From: Pseudomonas laurylsulfatiphila | Lineage (GTDB): Bacteria > Pseudomonadota > Gammaproteobacteria > Pseudomonadales > Pseudomonadaceae | Length of the DNA: 64,000 bases | Direction of reading: 5' to 3' | Assembly (NCBI RefSeq): GCF_002934665.1 | Contig: NZ_NIRS01000002.1 | Span: 930,001 to 994,000, forward strand | Shown here: piece after piece, positions 8,678 through 17,777 of the stretch | How positions within the stretch are numbered: the stretch's first letter is position 1 | How the letters are laid out: every line of letters starts with the position of its first letter | Position numbers and translations under genes: made by a program | Notes under the pieces: generated by a model | The model's input: only the letters and a program-made list of their open reading frames with translations | Told to the model about the DNA's origin: nothing | The model's database searches: none

Positions 8678-8719
8678 CACCATGACTCCGTTTGCCGATG
8701 GGGTTGTTCGTCGCTCGCC

Positions 8720-9493
8720 TCAGCCCTGATCGCCGCCGCCCACGGGCATGACCATGCCGGTGATATAGGACGCTTCGTCGCTGGCCAGAAACAGAATAGC
8801 CCCCGCCTGCTCATCCAGGGTGCCGTAGCGTTTCATCAGACTGCTGTCGAGGGTCTGGTCGACGATCTGCTGGTACCAGAGTTTTTCCTGCTCACTCTGC
8901 CCGGCACCATTGCGGGGTATGCGTCGCGGTGGAGCTTCAGTGCCGCCAGGCGCCGTGGCATTGACCCGCACGCCACGACCGGCGGTTTCGAACGCCAGAC
9001 AAGCGGTCAAGGCATTCACCCCACCCTTTGCCGCACCATAGGGCACGCGGTTGAGGCTGCGGGTGGCGATGGAAGAGACGTTGACGATCGCCCCGCTGCC
9101 CTGCTCCAGCATGAACGGCAGCGCGGCATGGCAACACCACAGGGTAGGGAACAGCGAACGGCGGACCTCGGCCTCGATCTGCGAAGCCTCGTAGTGCTCG
9201 AACGGTTTGGCCCAGATGGTGCCGCCGACGTTGTTGACCAGCACATCGAGGCGCCCGAAACGCTCGACGGCGGTTTGCATCACCCGGCTGCATTCGTCGT
9301 ATTGCTCAAGGTCGGCGGTCAGGGCCAACACCTGAGTGGTCGCGGCCAGTTGTTGCTGCACTTCGAACACCAGTTCGGAACGATCCACCAGGATCAGCTT
9401 CGCCCCTTCGGCGGCCATGCGCTCGGCCACCCGCTGCCCGATGCCCTGGGCAGCGCCGGTGATCAGCGCGACTTTTTCGTGAAATCTGTTCAT
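8720..9493 (-). CDS. benD: 1,6-dihydroxycyclohexa-2,4-diene-1-carboxylate dehydrogenase BenD
   Basis: A 257-residue short-chain dehydrogenase that oxidises and decarboxylates benzoate cis-diol to catechol with NAD. Visible motifs: TGAAQGIG near residue 12, NNVGG near 88, catalytic Ser in NVSSIA, and YGAAK (Tyr and Lys) near 152. ATG at 9493 is chosen because GAGG lies 6 nt upstream; earlier Met codons at 9499 and 9505 are less well placed. It is the fourth gene after benABC, separated from benC by an unusual long inverted repeat (9525-9612). The cluster context makes the assignment firm. Confidence 0.92.
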   Translation of the reverse strand: MNRFHEKVALITGAAQGIGQRVAERMAAEGAKLILVDRSELVFEVQQQLAATTQVLALTADLEQYDECSRVMQTAVERFGRLDVLVNNVGGTIWAKPFEHYEASQIEAEVRRSLFPTLWCCHAALPFMLEQGSGAIVNVSSIATRSLNRVPYGAAKGGVNALTACLAFETAGRGVRVNATAPGGTEAPPRRIPRNGAGQSEQEKLWYQQIVDQTLDSSLMKRYGTLDEQAGAILFLASDEASYITGMVMPVGGGDQG

Positions 9494-9524
9494 GGTCATC
9501 CTCATGCTCCCGCCAACGCCTTCC

Positions 9525-9612
9525 CTGTAGGAGCTGCCGAAGGCTGCGATCTTTTGATCCTGGTTTGTAAAAAACACAATCAAAAGATCGCAGCCTTCGG
9601 CAGCTCCTACAG
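9525..9612. repeat. 34-bp inverted repeat between benC and benD
   Basis: Arms at 9525-9558 and 9579-9612 are exactly complementary over 34 bp with a 20-nt loop. The sequence (GTAGGAGCTGCCGAAGGCTG core) is another repetitive family of Pseudomonas, different from the main REP. It lies inside the ben transcript and could fold into a very stable hairpin. Confidence 0.9.
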
Positions 9613-9638
9613 GTACAGGGGGGTTGGCGAACGGAAGG

Positions 9639-10652
9639 TTATGCCGCGCTGGCGGCGAATTTTTCGTAGTAGAAGTTCGCTGGCGCGATGCCTTGTTCGC
9701 GAATGAACTGGCTGACGGCCTCGACCATCGGCGGCGGGCCGCACAGGTAGACGTCGACGTCACCCTCGTTCAAATGCTTTGGCTCGATGTGCTGGGTCAC
9801 GTAGCCCTTGAGCGGATGTTGGCTCTCGGGGCTGGCGACACAGGCGCTGAAGGTGAAGTTGGGGATGCGCGCGGCAAAGGCTTCGAGGCGGTCGATTTCC
9901 ACCAGGTCGAAATCGTGGGTCACGCCGTAGATCAGATGCAGCGGATGATCGCTGCCCTGCTCGGCGATCTTCTCCAGCATCGCGGTGAACGGCGCCAGCC
10001 CGGTGCCACCGGCCAGCAGCAACAGCGGCCGACGGATGTCACGCAAGTAGAAACTGCCCAGGGGACCTGCCAGGCTCATGCAATCGCCGGCCTTGGCCAT
10101 GCCGGTGAGGAAACTGCTCATCAAGCCGCCGGGCACGTTGCGGATCAGGAAGCTGACCTCGCCATCGCGCTGCAACGAGCTGAACGAGTAGGCGCGGGTC
10201 TGTTCGCTGCCGGGAATTCCCAGGTTCACATACTGCCCGGGCAGGAACGCCAGTTTGCTCAGGGCTTCGCCCTTGATCGACAGTGCGATGGTGCTGTCGG
10301 ACAGCTGGCGCACGGCGCTGATGGTCGCGTCGTAGCTGGCCTGACGGGTGCGGCAGACCTCGGAGGACGTCGGTACGCGCACCACGCAATCGCTCTGGGC
10401 GCGCATCTGGCAGGTCAGGACAAAACCCTGCGCGGCCTCTTCAGGGCTGAGGGCGTCTTCGATGTACTCCTCGCCCAATTCGTACTGGCCGGCTTCGGCA
10501 AAACACTTGCAAGTGCCGCAGGCGCCGTCGCGGCAGTCCAGCGGGATGTTGATGCCCTGGCGGTAAGCGGCATCGGCCACGGTCTCGCCCACGTTGGCGT
10601 CGATGAAACGGGTGACGCCGTCTTCGAAATTGAACGCAATGGAATGGGTCAT
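9639..10652 (-). CDS. benC: benzoate 1,2-dioxygenase electron transfer component BenC
   Basis: A 337-residue NADH reductase that feeds electrons to the BenAB oxygenase. An N-terminal plant-type [2Fe-2S] ferredoxin has ligands in CRDGACGTCKC (residues about 41-51) and a later LTCQ. A central FAD domain contains RAYSFSS. A C-terminal NAD domain contains GGTGLAPF and the CGPPPM motif. The start MTHSIAFNF at 10652 matches BenC; the longer frame to 10679 adds unrelated residues. It lies 10 nt after benB in the same operon. Confidence 0.94.
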   Translation of the reverse strand: MTHSIAFNFEDGVTRFIDANVGETVADAAYRQGINIPLDCRDGACGTCKCFAEAGQYELGEEYIEDALSPEEAAQGFVLTCQMRAQSDCVVRVPTSSEVCRTRQASYDATISAVRQLSDSTIALSIKGEALSKLAFLPGQYVNLGIPGSEQTRAYSFSSLQRDGEVSFLIRNVPGGLMSSFLTGMAKAGDCMSLAGPLGSFYLRDIRRPLLLLAGGTGLAPFTAMLEKIAEQGSDHPLHLIYGVTHDFDLVEIDRLEAFAARIPNFTFSACVASPESQHPLKGYVTQHIEPKHLNEGDVDVYLCGPPPMVEAVSQFIREQGIAPANFYYEKFAASAA

Positions 10653-10662
10653 GACGCCAGCC

Positions 10663-11151
10663 TCACAAGTGGTAAACATCGATGACCTGACGAACGTAGT
10701 CGTTCTTCAGGATCACTTTCTTGGCCTTGATCAACGGGTTTTCACCGCGCACGTCGAGGGTGTAGAAACTGCTGCCGAAATAGCTGTCGACGGTCTTGTA
10801 GCGAAAGCTCAGGGTGTGCCAGTTGAAGCGCACCTTGCACAGTCCGTCGGCGTGTTCGAGCAGCTCGATGTTGCTGATGTTGTGGGAGGTGCGGGTGTCC
10901 GGCACGCTGGCGCTGGAGCGCTCGGTCTTGATGCGGAAGACACGGTCTTCCAGGCCGGTGCGGTTGCCGTACCAGATCAGCGAGATTTCCCGCTGCGGGT
11001 CCTCGGTCAATTCGTCGTTGTCGTCCCAGGACGGCATCCAGAACGTCGCGTCCGGGGCGTACAGCTCCAGCCACTCGTCCCACTGGCGGTCGTCGAGGTA
11101 ACGCGCTTCGCGGTAGAGAAAGTCGCGCACGGTGTCATGGGAAATCGTCAT
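10663..11151 (-). CDS. benB: benzoate 1,2-dioxygenase small subunit BenB
   Basis: A 162-residue beta subunit of a ring-hydroxylating dioxygenase (cone-shaped SnoaL-like fold). Typical segments are [17 protein letters not shown] and [10 protein letters not shown]. The start overlaps the benA stop through ATGA (11148-11151), so translation is coupled. The subunit is structural and forms the alpha3beta3 oxygenase with BenA. Confidence 0.93.
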   Translation of the reverse strand: MTISHDTVRDFLYREARYLDDRQWDEWLELYAPDATFWMPSWDDNDELTEDPQREISLIWYGNRTGLEDRVFRIKTERSSASVPDTRTSHNISNIELLEHADGLCKVRFNWHTLSFRYKTVDSYFGSSFYTLDVRGENPLIKAKKVILKNDYVRQVIDVYHL

Positions 11152-12512
11152 TGCACGTCCTCCACGGCGATCAGTTTCGATTGCTCGGCGGCGAGGGCCT
11201 TGAGCATGGTCTGCTGCCAGTACTTGTGTTGCAGCACGAACAGGCCTTCGTCCTCGGTGCGCACGCCACTGAGCAGCGGGTGCAGGTCGATCTCTTTGGC
11301 GGCTTCGTCTGCACCTTCGATCCAGTGCTCGGCGCCACGTGACATGTCGTTCCAGGTGGTGACGCTGCCCTGATAGCTGGTCTGGCAGGAACGGAATTCC
11401 TCCAGATCGTCCGGCGTGGCCATGCCGCTGACGTTGAAGAAATCCTCGTACTGGCGAATCCGGCTGGAACGGGCGTGGTCGCTCTCGCCTTTCGGGGCGA
11501 TGCAGTAGATGGTGATCTCCGTGCGGTTGACCGAGATCGGCCGGGCGATGCGGATCTGCGAGCTGAACTGGTCCATCAGGTACACGTTGGGGTACAGGCA
11601 CAGGTTGCGCGAATTCTCGATCATCCAGTCGGCGCGAGCCTTGCCGAAATCCTGCGCCAGCTCATCGCGACGCTCGTACAGCGGACGGTCCTCGGGGTTG
11701 GCCCAACGGGTCCAGAGCAGCATGTGGCCCTTGTCGAAGGAATAGAAACCACCGCCCTGCTTGGCCCAGCTGCCGGCGCTCATGGTCGGGTTGGCGTCAC
11801 CGGCTTCACGCTGCTTGCGCTGGTTCTGGGTGGCCGCGTAGTTCCAGTGCACGGAGCTGACGTGGTAGCCGTCGGCGCCGTTTTCGGCGGTGAGTTTCCA
11901 GTTGCCTTCGTAGATGTAGCTGGAGGAGCCGCGCAGCACTTCCAGGCCATCGGCGGACTGGTCGACGATCATGTCGATGATCTTCGCCGACTCGCCCAGG
12001 TGCTCAACCAGTGGCAGGACATCGGCCTTGAGACTGCCGAACAGGAAGCCGCGATAGGACTCGAACCGCGCGACGCGGGTCAGGTCGTGGGAGCCTTCGC
12101 AGTTGAAGCTCGCGGGATAACCGGCGTTGGCCGGATCCTTGACCTTGAGCAGCTTGCCGGAGTTGTTGAAGGTCCAGCCGTGGAACGGACAGGTGTAGGA
12201 GCTCTTGTTGCCGGACTTGTGCCGGCACAGGGTCGCGCCACGGTGGCTGCAGGCGTTGATGAAGGCGTTGAGCACACCGTCCTTGTTGCGCGCGATGAAG
12301 ATCGACTGGCGCCCCATGGTCGTGGTGTAGAAATCGTTGATGTTGGGGATCTGGCTTTCATGGGCCAGGTACAGCCAGTTGCCTTCGAAGATGTGTTCCA
12401 TCTCCAGATCGAACAGACGCGGGTCGGTGAACATCTCGCGCTTGCAGCGATAGAGGCCCTGCTCGGGATCGTCTTCAAGCAGGGAATGCAAATATTCGGG
12501 TCGCAGGGTCAT
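11148..12512 (-). CDS. benA: benzoate 1,2-dioxygenase large subunit BenA
   Basis: A 454-residue catalytic alpha subunit that adds both atoms of oxygen to benzoate. The Rieske site is [15 protein letters not shown] (Cys-x-His and Cys-x2-His, residues about 90-115). The mononuclear iron site is in [13 protein letters not shown] near residue 215, with an Asp later. The start MTLRPEYL at 12512 fits BenA; five extra upstream codons are unlikely. It is the first gene of benABCD, preceded by two perfect XylS/BenR-type sites at 12577-12612. Confidence 0.94.
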   Translation of the reverse strand: MTLRPEYLHSLLEDDPEQGLYRCKREMFTDPRLFDLEMEHIFEGNWLYLAHESQIPNINDFYTTTMGRQSIFIARNKDGVLNAFINACSHRGATLCRHKSGNKSSYTCPFHGWTFNNSGKLLKVKDPANAGYPASFNCEGSHDLTRVARFESYRGFLFGSLKADVLPLVEHLGESAKIIDMIVDQSADGLEVLRGSSSYIYEGNWKLTAENGADGYHVSSVHWNYAATQNQRKQREAGDANPTMSAGSWAKQGGGFYSFDKGHMLLWTRWANPEDRPLYERRDELAQDFGKARADWMIENSRNLCLYPNVYLMDQFSSQIRIARPISVNRTEITIYCIAPKGESDHARSSRIRQYEDFFNVSGMATPDDLEEFRSCQTSYQGSVTTWNDMSRGAEHWIEGADEAAKEIDLHPLLSGVRTEDEGLFVLQHKYWQQTMLKALAAEQSKLIAVEDVQ

Positions 12513-12576
12513 GGCCACCGCCTCCATTGTTATTGTTCAGGCAGGGGTCATGCTAGGACGGGGCAATGGGGCGGAC

Positions 12577-12612
12577 TATCCGCGGGGTGCAGAGCTTTAT
12601 CCGTTTTGTGCA
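12577..12612 (-). promoter_or_regulatory. BenR/XylS binding direct repeats of the benA promoter
   Basis: Read on the minus strand, two copies of TGCA-N6-GGATA occur: TGCACAAAACGGATA (12612-12598) and TGCACCCCGCGGATA (12591-12577). They start 21 bp apart, the known XylS/Pm spacing and consensus (TGCA-N6-GGNTA). They lie 65 nt upstream of the benA start, and benR is the next gene upstream. Confidence 0.88.
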
Positions 12613-12660
12613 GTCACTGGCGGTGTGTCAGGCGCCAACAATGGTGAATGTGCCGGCCCC

Positions 12661-12751
12661 ATCGCGAGCAAGCTCGCTCCCACAGTGTTATTGGCTGGAT
12701 GCGATTTTTTCGCTCAACCGAAATCCCTGTGGGAGCGAGCTTGCTCGCGAT
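12661..12751. repeat. REP doublet (REPIN-like)
   Basis: Inverted REP copies at 12661-12685 and 12727-12751 around a 41-nt loop. They sit between benR and the benA promoter. The stem may end the benR transcript. Confidence 0.9.
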
Positions 12752-12785
12752 GGCGTCGGATCAGGAGACATCAATGTTGAATGCA

Positions 12786-13745
12786 TCAATACCGGCGCTT
12801 GAGAGTATCGGACGGCAATTCGCCGAACTGCTTGCGATAGCTGTCGGAGAACCGTCCCAGGTGCAGGAAGCCGTAGTCCATGGCCACTTCGGTGATGTTG
12901 CGCACGTTGCAGGTCGGGTCGCTCAGGCAGGCGTTGATGCGTTCGAGGCGTTTCTGGCGCAGGTAGTTTTTCGGCGTAAGGCCGGCATTGCGTTCGAACA
13001 ATCCATACAACGAACGCAAGCTCATGTGGGCCTGGCGCGCCAGTTCTTCGCTGTCGATGTCCTGCTTGAGGTTGTTGGCGATGTAATCGGCAATCGCTTC
13101 GAACGTGGCTGCCTGCGAGCCCAGCTCGAGGCGGCTGACGTTGGTTCTCATCAGGCTGAGCATCTTGCTGACGATGATCTGCGTGTAATGCTCCTGCACC
13201 CTGGGGATCTGCTCGGTGGATTCGGCCTCTTGGCAGATCATTGCCAACAGGTTGACGAAACCTTCCAGTTCATTGAGCTGATAACGGTTTTCCAGAAACC
13301 GCACGCCCTGCTCCGGATAGCGCCAGCGCTGCTCATCGCAGACCGATTCAAACAAGCGGGTCGGGACCTTGAGGATGAATTTCTCGCAATCGGCAGAGTA
13401 CGTCAGGTCCACCGGATCGTCGGGGTTGATCAGCAACAATTCGCCGGGGGCGAAGTAATGCTCCTGGCCGTGTCCACGCCACAGGCAGTTGCCGCGCAGC
13501 AGCACTTGCAGGTGATAAATGCTGTCCAGCGCACCGGACGTCACGCGCACACTGGCACCGTAGCTGATGCGGCACAGGTCGAGGCTGGCGAACTTGCGAT
13601 GATCAAGGCTGGCAAGCGGGCTGCCGGCACGGGGCATGAGAATGCAGTGGTTACCGACGTGCTGATTGACGTAGCCCGACACTGCGTAAGGGTCGGCATG
13701 GTCGAACACCCGGCTGCGCTGACTCAACAGTTGCGCTTGCATCAT
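12786..13745 (-). CDS. benR: AraC/XylS family activator BenR
   Basis: A 319-residue activator of benABCD that responds to benzoate in related Pseudomonas. An N-terminal cupin-like sensor domain covers residues about 35-180. The C-terminal AraC double helix-turn-helix spans residues about 215-315 (SEELARQAHMSLRSLYGLFE, then ITEVAMDYGFLHLGRFSDSY). It lies between catA and benA on the same strand, with REP doublets on both sides that isolate it as a separate unit. Perfect target sites are present 5' of benA. Confidence 0.92.
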   Translation of the reverse strand: MMQAQLLSQRSRVFDHADPYAVSGYVNQHVGNHCILMPRAGSPLASLDHRKFASLDLCRISYGASVRVTSGALDSIYHLQVLLRGNCLWRGHGQEHYFAPGELLLINPDDPVDLTYSADCEKFILKVPTRLFESVCDEQRWRYPEQGVRFLENRYQLNELEGFVNLLAMICQEAESTEQIPRVQEHYTQIIVSKMLSLMRTNVSRLELGSQAATFEAIADYIANNLKQDIDSEELARQAHMSLRSLYGLFERNAGLTPKNYLRQKRLERINACLSDPTCNVRNITEVAMDYGFLHLGRFSDSYRKQFGELPSDTLKRRY

Positions 13746-13802
13746 CAGGTCACTCTCGTTGTTGTTATGAGTTGCTTCAGTTCATTCTAGAACCGAAACA
13801 CT

Positions 13803-13902
13803 TGTAGGAGCGAGCCTGCTCGCGATGGACTCGAGGACGCCGCGGGGCATCAGGCACCCAGCGTCATCGTTGACGTCCATCGCGAGCAGGCTCGCTCCTA
13901 CC
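13803..13902. repeat. REP doublet (REPIN-like)
   Basis: Inverted REP copies at 13803-13826 and 13879-13901 with the same inner 20-mer as the doublet at 7083. It separates catA from benR. Confidence 0.9.
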
Positions 13903-13916
13903 GGGGTCGGGGGTGA

Positions 13917-14846
13917 TCAGTCCTCCAGGGCGCGGACCCGTTCGTGGCGCTGCTGTTCTTCAGGCTGGGCGGACGACTGCAAGGTGAAGTCGAATTCGAT
14001 TTCGGCAAAGCGACCGCTCACGCCATGGGCCGCCGCGCGCTGCTGATCGTCGCTGAAGGTGATCTTGGCGATCAGTTCGTCGCGGGTGGCGTAGGCGAAA
14101 TCGTCGTGCAGGTACTGATCGCCGTCGAGGTTGATCTGGGTGGTCAGGTGGCGATGATCCGGCGCGGAAATGAAGAAGTGCACGTGCGCCGGGCGCTGGC
14201 CATGACGGCCCAGTTGATCGAGCAGTTGCTGGGTCGGACCGTCCGGTGGGCAGCCATAGCCCGACGGCACGATGCTACGGAAGCGGTAACGGCCTTCGGC
14301 GTCGGTCACGATGCGGCGACGCAGGTTGAATTCCGACTGCGAGACATCGAAGTACGAGTAGGTTCCGCCGGTGTTGGCGTGCCAGACGTCCACCACGGCA
14401 CCGGCCAGGGGTTCGCCGGCGGTATTGAACACGCGGCCTTGCATGAACAGGGTCACGCCCGGATCGACGCCGTCATCCAGACGCGCCTCGCCCTCGGACA
14501 ATGGCGCACCGGCTACGTACAGCGGGCCTTCGATGGTGCGCGGGGTACCGCCGGTCTTGCCGGCCTGCTCGTCTTCGGCGTCCATCAACAGGTCGAGGTA
14601 ATGCTCCAGGCCAATACCGGCCACCAGCAACCCGGCTTCCTGGCGCGCACCCAGCACGTTGAGGTAGTTGACGGCTTTCCAGAACTCTTCCGGGGTCACG
14701 GCCAGGTCTTCGATGATGTTCACCGAATCACGCAGGATGCGGTAGACCAGCGCCTTGGTCCGTGGATTGCCGGCGTCGTTGAGCAGGCCGCTGGCTTCTT
14801 CGAGAAATTTCTGGACTTCGGCAGTGTGGGAAATCTTGACGTTCAT
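13917..14846 (-). CDS. catA: catechol 1,2-dioxygenase CatA
   Basis: A 309-residue intradiol dioxygenase that cleaves catechol to cis,cis-muconate. The four iron ligands of the family are visible: Tyr in GGTYSYFD, Tyr in SGYG, and the two His in RPAHVHFF. The N-terminal helical dimerisation region covers residues 1-100. It is the last gene of the catBCA operon, 55 nt after catC. Its product joins the ben and cat pathways. Confidence 0.95.
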   Translation of the reverse strand: MNVKISHTAEVQKFLEEASGLLNDAGNPRTKALVYRILRDSVNIIEDLAVTPEEFWKAVNYLNVLGARQEAGLLVAGIGLEHYLDLLMDAEDEQAGKTGGTPRTIEGPLYVAGAPLSEGEARLDDGVDPGVTLFMQGRVFNTAGEPLAGAVVDVWHANTGGTYSYFDVSQSEFNLRRRIVTDAEGRYRFRSIVPSGYGCPPDGPTQQLLDQLGRHGQRPAHVHFFISAPDHRHLTTQINLDGDQYLHDDFAYATRDELIAKITFSDDQQRAAAHGVSGRFAEIEFDFTLQSSAQPEEQQRHERVRALED

Positions 14847-14901
14847 TTTTCAGGGTTCCTCATCTTGTAATTATGGGCGTAGCGAGCTGAACAGGCGAAG
14901 C

Positions 14902-15192
14902 TCAGCGGTCATCGTCACGGATGGAAGAAGGATGCCGGCACATCGCGTCGATTTCGATGGCCATGTAGGGAAACAATGGCAATTGCATCAGCAGGTCATG
15001 CAGTTCCTGAACGCTGTCGACATCGAACACGCTGTAGTTGGCGTAGTGCCCGGCGATGCGCCACAGGTGACGCCACTTGCCCTGCTCTTGCAGGCGCTGG
15101 GCCAAGGCTTTTTCGTCAGCCTTGAGTCTGGCCGCCGCCTCCGGATTCATGTCGACCGGCAGGTTCACGGTCATTTTTACGTGAAACAGCAT
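14902..15192 (-). CDS. catC: muconolactone delta-isomerase CatC
   Basis: A 96-residue isomerase converting muconolactone to 3-oxoadipate enol-lactone. The start MLFHVKMTVNLP at 15192 and the length match the family, which forms a decamer of ferredoxin-like folds. The segment GKWRHLWRIAGHYANYSVFD is characteristic. It lies 10 nt after catB. Confidence 0.94.
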   Translation of the reverse strand: MLFHVKMTVNLPVDMNPEAAARLKADEKALAQRLQEQGKWRHLWRIAGHYANYSVFDVDSVQELHDLLMQLPLFPYMAIEIDAMCRHPSSIRDDDR

Positions 15193-15202
15193 AATGCTCT
15201 CC

Positions 15203-16342
15203 TCAGGCTTGATGAGTGGTCTTGTCGCGACGGAAGAACGCCAGGCGCTCTTCATCCAGGCTCAGGCCCAGGCCCGGTGTTTTCGGCACGTGCAGTTCAA
15301 AATCGCGATACACCAGCGGCTCGCTGAGAATGTCTTCGGTCAGCAGCAGCGGGCCGAACAGTTCGGTGTCCCACGCCAGTTTGTTCAGGGTGACGAAGGC
15401 ATGGGCCGACGCCATCGTGCCCAGGCCGCCTTCGAGCATGGTGCCGCCGTACAGGGCGATACCGGCTGCTTCGGCGATGCAGGCAGTACGCAACACGGCG
15501 CGCGGGCCGCCGTTCTTGGCGATCTTCAGGGCGAACACCGAGGCCGCGCCTTCGCGGGCCAGGTTGAACGCATCTTCCACGCATTCGATGGATTCGTCGG
15601 CCATGATCGGCGCCGGGCTCATGGCGTTCAGGCGGGCCATGCCGGCGCGGTTGTTGCGCGAGATCGGCTGTTCGATCAGGTCGATGCCGTTGCTGCCGAG
15701 GATTCGGCAGGCACGTATTGCGACGGCTTCGTCCCACGCCTGGTTGACGTCGACACGCACGCTGGCGCGGTCACCCAGGGCTTTCTTGATGGCGATGACG
15801 TGGGCCAGGTCGCGATTGACCTCGCCGGCACCGATCTTCAGCTTGAAGATGCGATGGCGGCGCAGATCGAGCATTTTCTCTGCTTCGGCGATGTCCTTCT
15901 CAGTATCGCCACTGGCCAGGGTCCAAGCCACCGGCAGTGCATCGCGAACACGGCCGCCGAGCAATTCACTGACCGGCAGGCCAAGGCGCTTGCCCTGGGC
16001 GTCGAGCAGCGCGGTTTCGATACCGGATTTGGCGAAGGTGTTGCCACGGATGCTGCGCTCCAGGCGCAACATGGCGGCATTGACGTTGCCGCTGTCCTGG
16101 CCGATCAACAAGGGTGCGAAGTGCGTGTCGATGTTGGTCTTGATGCTGTCCGGGCTTTCGTTGCCGTAGGCCAGGCCACCGATGGTGGTGGATTCGCCGA
16201 TGCCTTCGATGCCGTCGGCGCAACGCACGCGAACGATCACCAGGGTCTGGTTCTGCATGGTGTGCATGGCCAGCTTGTGCGGGCGGATGGTCGGCAGATC
16301 GACGATGATCGTCTCGATCGACTCAATGGCGGTTGCAAGCAT
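15203..16342 (-). CDS. catB: muconate cycloisomerase CatB
   Basis: A 379-residue enolase-superfamily enzyme that closes cis,cis-muconate to muconolactone with Mn. Catalytic KLKIG (Lys pair region) is near residue 168, metal ligands lie in VRVDVNQAWDE, IEQP and MADES, and the second Lys in ALKIAKNGG. The start MLATAIESIETI at 16342 matches known CatB; the longer frame to 16468 would run through the catR operator. First gene of catBCA, divergent from catR. The thioesterase-like or lactonase step (CatD) and catIJ are not in the window. Confidence 0.95.
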   Translation of the reverse strand: MLATAIESIETIIVDLPTIRPHKLAMHTMQNQTLVIVRVRCADGIEGIGESTTIGGLAYGNESPDSIKTNIDTHFAPLLIGQDSGNVNAAMLRLERSIRGNTFAKSGIETALLDAQGKRLGLPVSELLGGRVRDALPVAWTLASGDTEKDIAEAEKMLDLRRHRIFKLKIGAGEVNRDLAHVIAIKKALGDRASVRVDVNQAWDEAVAIRACRILGSNGIDLIEQPISRNNRAGMARLNAMSPAPIMADESIECVEDAFNLAREGAASVFALKIAKNGGPRAVLRTACIAEAAGIALYGGTMLEGGLGTMASAHAFVTLNKLAWDTELFGPLLLTEDILSEPLVYRDFELHVPKTPGLGLSLDEERLAFFRRDKTTHQA

Positions 16343-16428
16343 TTCGATACCCGTCAGGTTCTTGAAGTTCTGAGTCGGATTCTCATACGGCTTTTTCCGG
16401 GCGGCCAATATAGAATTGGTCTGGCTTG

Positions 16429-16443
16429 ATACCTTAAAGGTAT
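16429..16443. promoter_or_regulatory. CatR operator, catB-catR intergenic palindrome
   Basis: ATACCTTAAAGGTAT is a perfect palindrome (7-bp arms, one central base) that contains T-N11-A, the LysR-type recognition pattern. It lies 24 nt upstream of catR and 87 nt upstream of catB, as for the known repression binding site of catBC. Confidence 0.82.
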
Positions 16444-16466
16444 TCAATTGAAAATCCGGAGGCCCC

Positions 16467-17354
16467 ATGGAACTGCGTCACCTGCGTTACTTTCAGGTGC
16501 TGGCTCAAACCCTCAATTTCACCCGCGCCGCCGAGCGCCTGCACATCGCCCAACCGCCATTGAGCCGGCAGATCCAGCAACTGGAGGACGAACTGGGGGT
16601 GATGTTGCTGGAGCGCGGCCGCCCGCTGAAGCTGACCGATGCCGGGCGGTTTTTCCATGAGCACTCCACCGCCCTGCTCGAACAACTGAACAAGGTCTGC
16701 GACAACACGCGGCGTATCGGCCTGGGTGAAAAGACCTGGCTGGGTATCGGCTTTGCGCCATCGACACTGTATGGCGTGCTGCCGGAACTGATCCGCCGGT
16801 TACGCAGTGGCGAACCACTGGAGCTGGAATTGGGCCTGTCGGAAATGACCACTCTGCAACAGGTGCAGGCATTGAAGGCCGGGCGCATCGACATCGGTTT
16901 TGGCCGGATCCGCATCGACGACCCGGCCATCGTCCAGACCGTGCTCACCGAAGACCGCCTGGTCGCCGCCCTGCCCGCCGGCCATCCGTTGCTCGCCGGC
17001 CCCATCAGCCTGCGGGAACTGGCCAGGGAGCCCTTTGTGCTGTACCCCGGCAATCCACGGCCGAGTTACGCCGACCATGTGATCGCGCTGTTTGAGTCCT
17101 ACGGGGTGAGCATCCACGTCGCGCAGTGGACCAACGAACTGCAAACGGCGATCGGTCTGGTGGGGGCGGGAATCGGGGTCACGCTGGTGCCGGCTTCGGT
17201 GCAGTTGCTGCACCGCGACGACATCGGTTTCACACCCTTGCTGGAAGACAACGCGACCTCACCGATCATCCTCAGCCGACGGGTGGGCGATGTTTCTCCG
17301 GGGTTGAACCATTGCTTGCGGATGATTGATGAGCTGTTGCCGCCGGCCTCCTAA
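16467..17354 (+). CDS. catR: LysR-type regulator CatR
   Basis: A 295-residue LysR regulator. The winged helix-turn-helix is at residues 1-65 (MELRHLRYFQVLAQTLNFTR, AERLHIAQPPLSRQIQQLE). The co-inducer domain follows, which in CatR binds cis,cis-muconate. It is divergent from catBCA with an operator in the 124-bp gap. A GGAGG ribosome binding site precedes the ATG. Confidence 0.94.
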   Translation: MELRHLRYFQVLAQTLNFTRAAERLHIAQPPLSRQIQQLEDELGVMLLERGRPLKLTDAGRFFHEHSTALLEQLNKVCDNTRRIGLGEKTWLGIGFAPSTLYGVLPELIRRLRSGEPLELELGLSEMTTLQQVQALKAGRIDIGFGRIRIDDPAIVQTVLTEDRLVAALPAGHPLLAGPISLRELAREPFVLYPGNPRPSYADHVIALFESYGVSIHVAQWTNELQTAIGLVGAGIGVTLVPASVQLLHRDDIGFTPLLEDNATSPIILSRRVGDVSPGLNHCLRMIDELLPPAS

Positions 17355-17379
17355 GCAGATAGAGCGGCAAGCCATTACT

Positions 17380-17510
17380 TGTGGCGAGGGGGCTTGCCCC
17401 CGTTGGGCTGCGTAGCGGCCCTAAAAGCGTTACCCGGTTTCCCGGACATGAACGTAAGGACCATTTTGGGGGCGCTTCGCACCCCAACGGGGGCAAGCCC
17501 CCTCGCCACA
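17380..17510. repeat. REP variant doublet (GGCGAGGGGGCTTGCCCC type)
   Basis: Inverted copies of TGTGGCGAGGGGGCTTGCCC at both ends of a 131-bp unit, with a second inner pair around GTTGGG / CCCAAC. The same family occurs at 29024-29130. It lies between catR and the convergent DUF1652 gene. Confidence 0.88.
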
Positions 17511-17537
17511 GGTCAGTGTTTACCCTGTCGGCAACGA

Positions 17538-17777
17538 TCAGCCCGCAAACGCCCGGCGCCCTGCCTTCATCTCGGTACGCAACTCGCCGATAAAATCAGA
17601 GATGGCGCGCACGCTGGTCAGTTCGGCTGTCGAGACACCACTGATCAGCAGCTCCACCCGCCCGGTGACGGAGTCGAAGACTTCGATGCGCAGCAGCCCG
17701 AGATTCTCCGTGCACTCGCACGACAGTGGCTCGAAACCGGACTCTACGATGTTGCAAAGCACTGAAATCGGAAGCAT
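17538..17777 (-). CDS. DUF1652 domain protein
   Basis: A 79-residue protein matching the small DUF1652 family of Pseudomonas: IVESGFEPLSCECTEN, then SGVSTAELTSVRAISDFIGEL. No signal peptide or membrane helix. Function is not known. It is a single gene, convergent with catR across a REP doublet. Confidence 0.75.
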   Translation of the reverse strand: MLPISVLCNIVESGFEPLSCECTENLGLLRIEVFDSVTGRVELLISGVSTAELTSVRAISDFIGELRTEMKAGRRAFAG

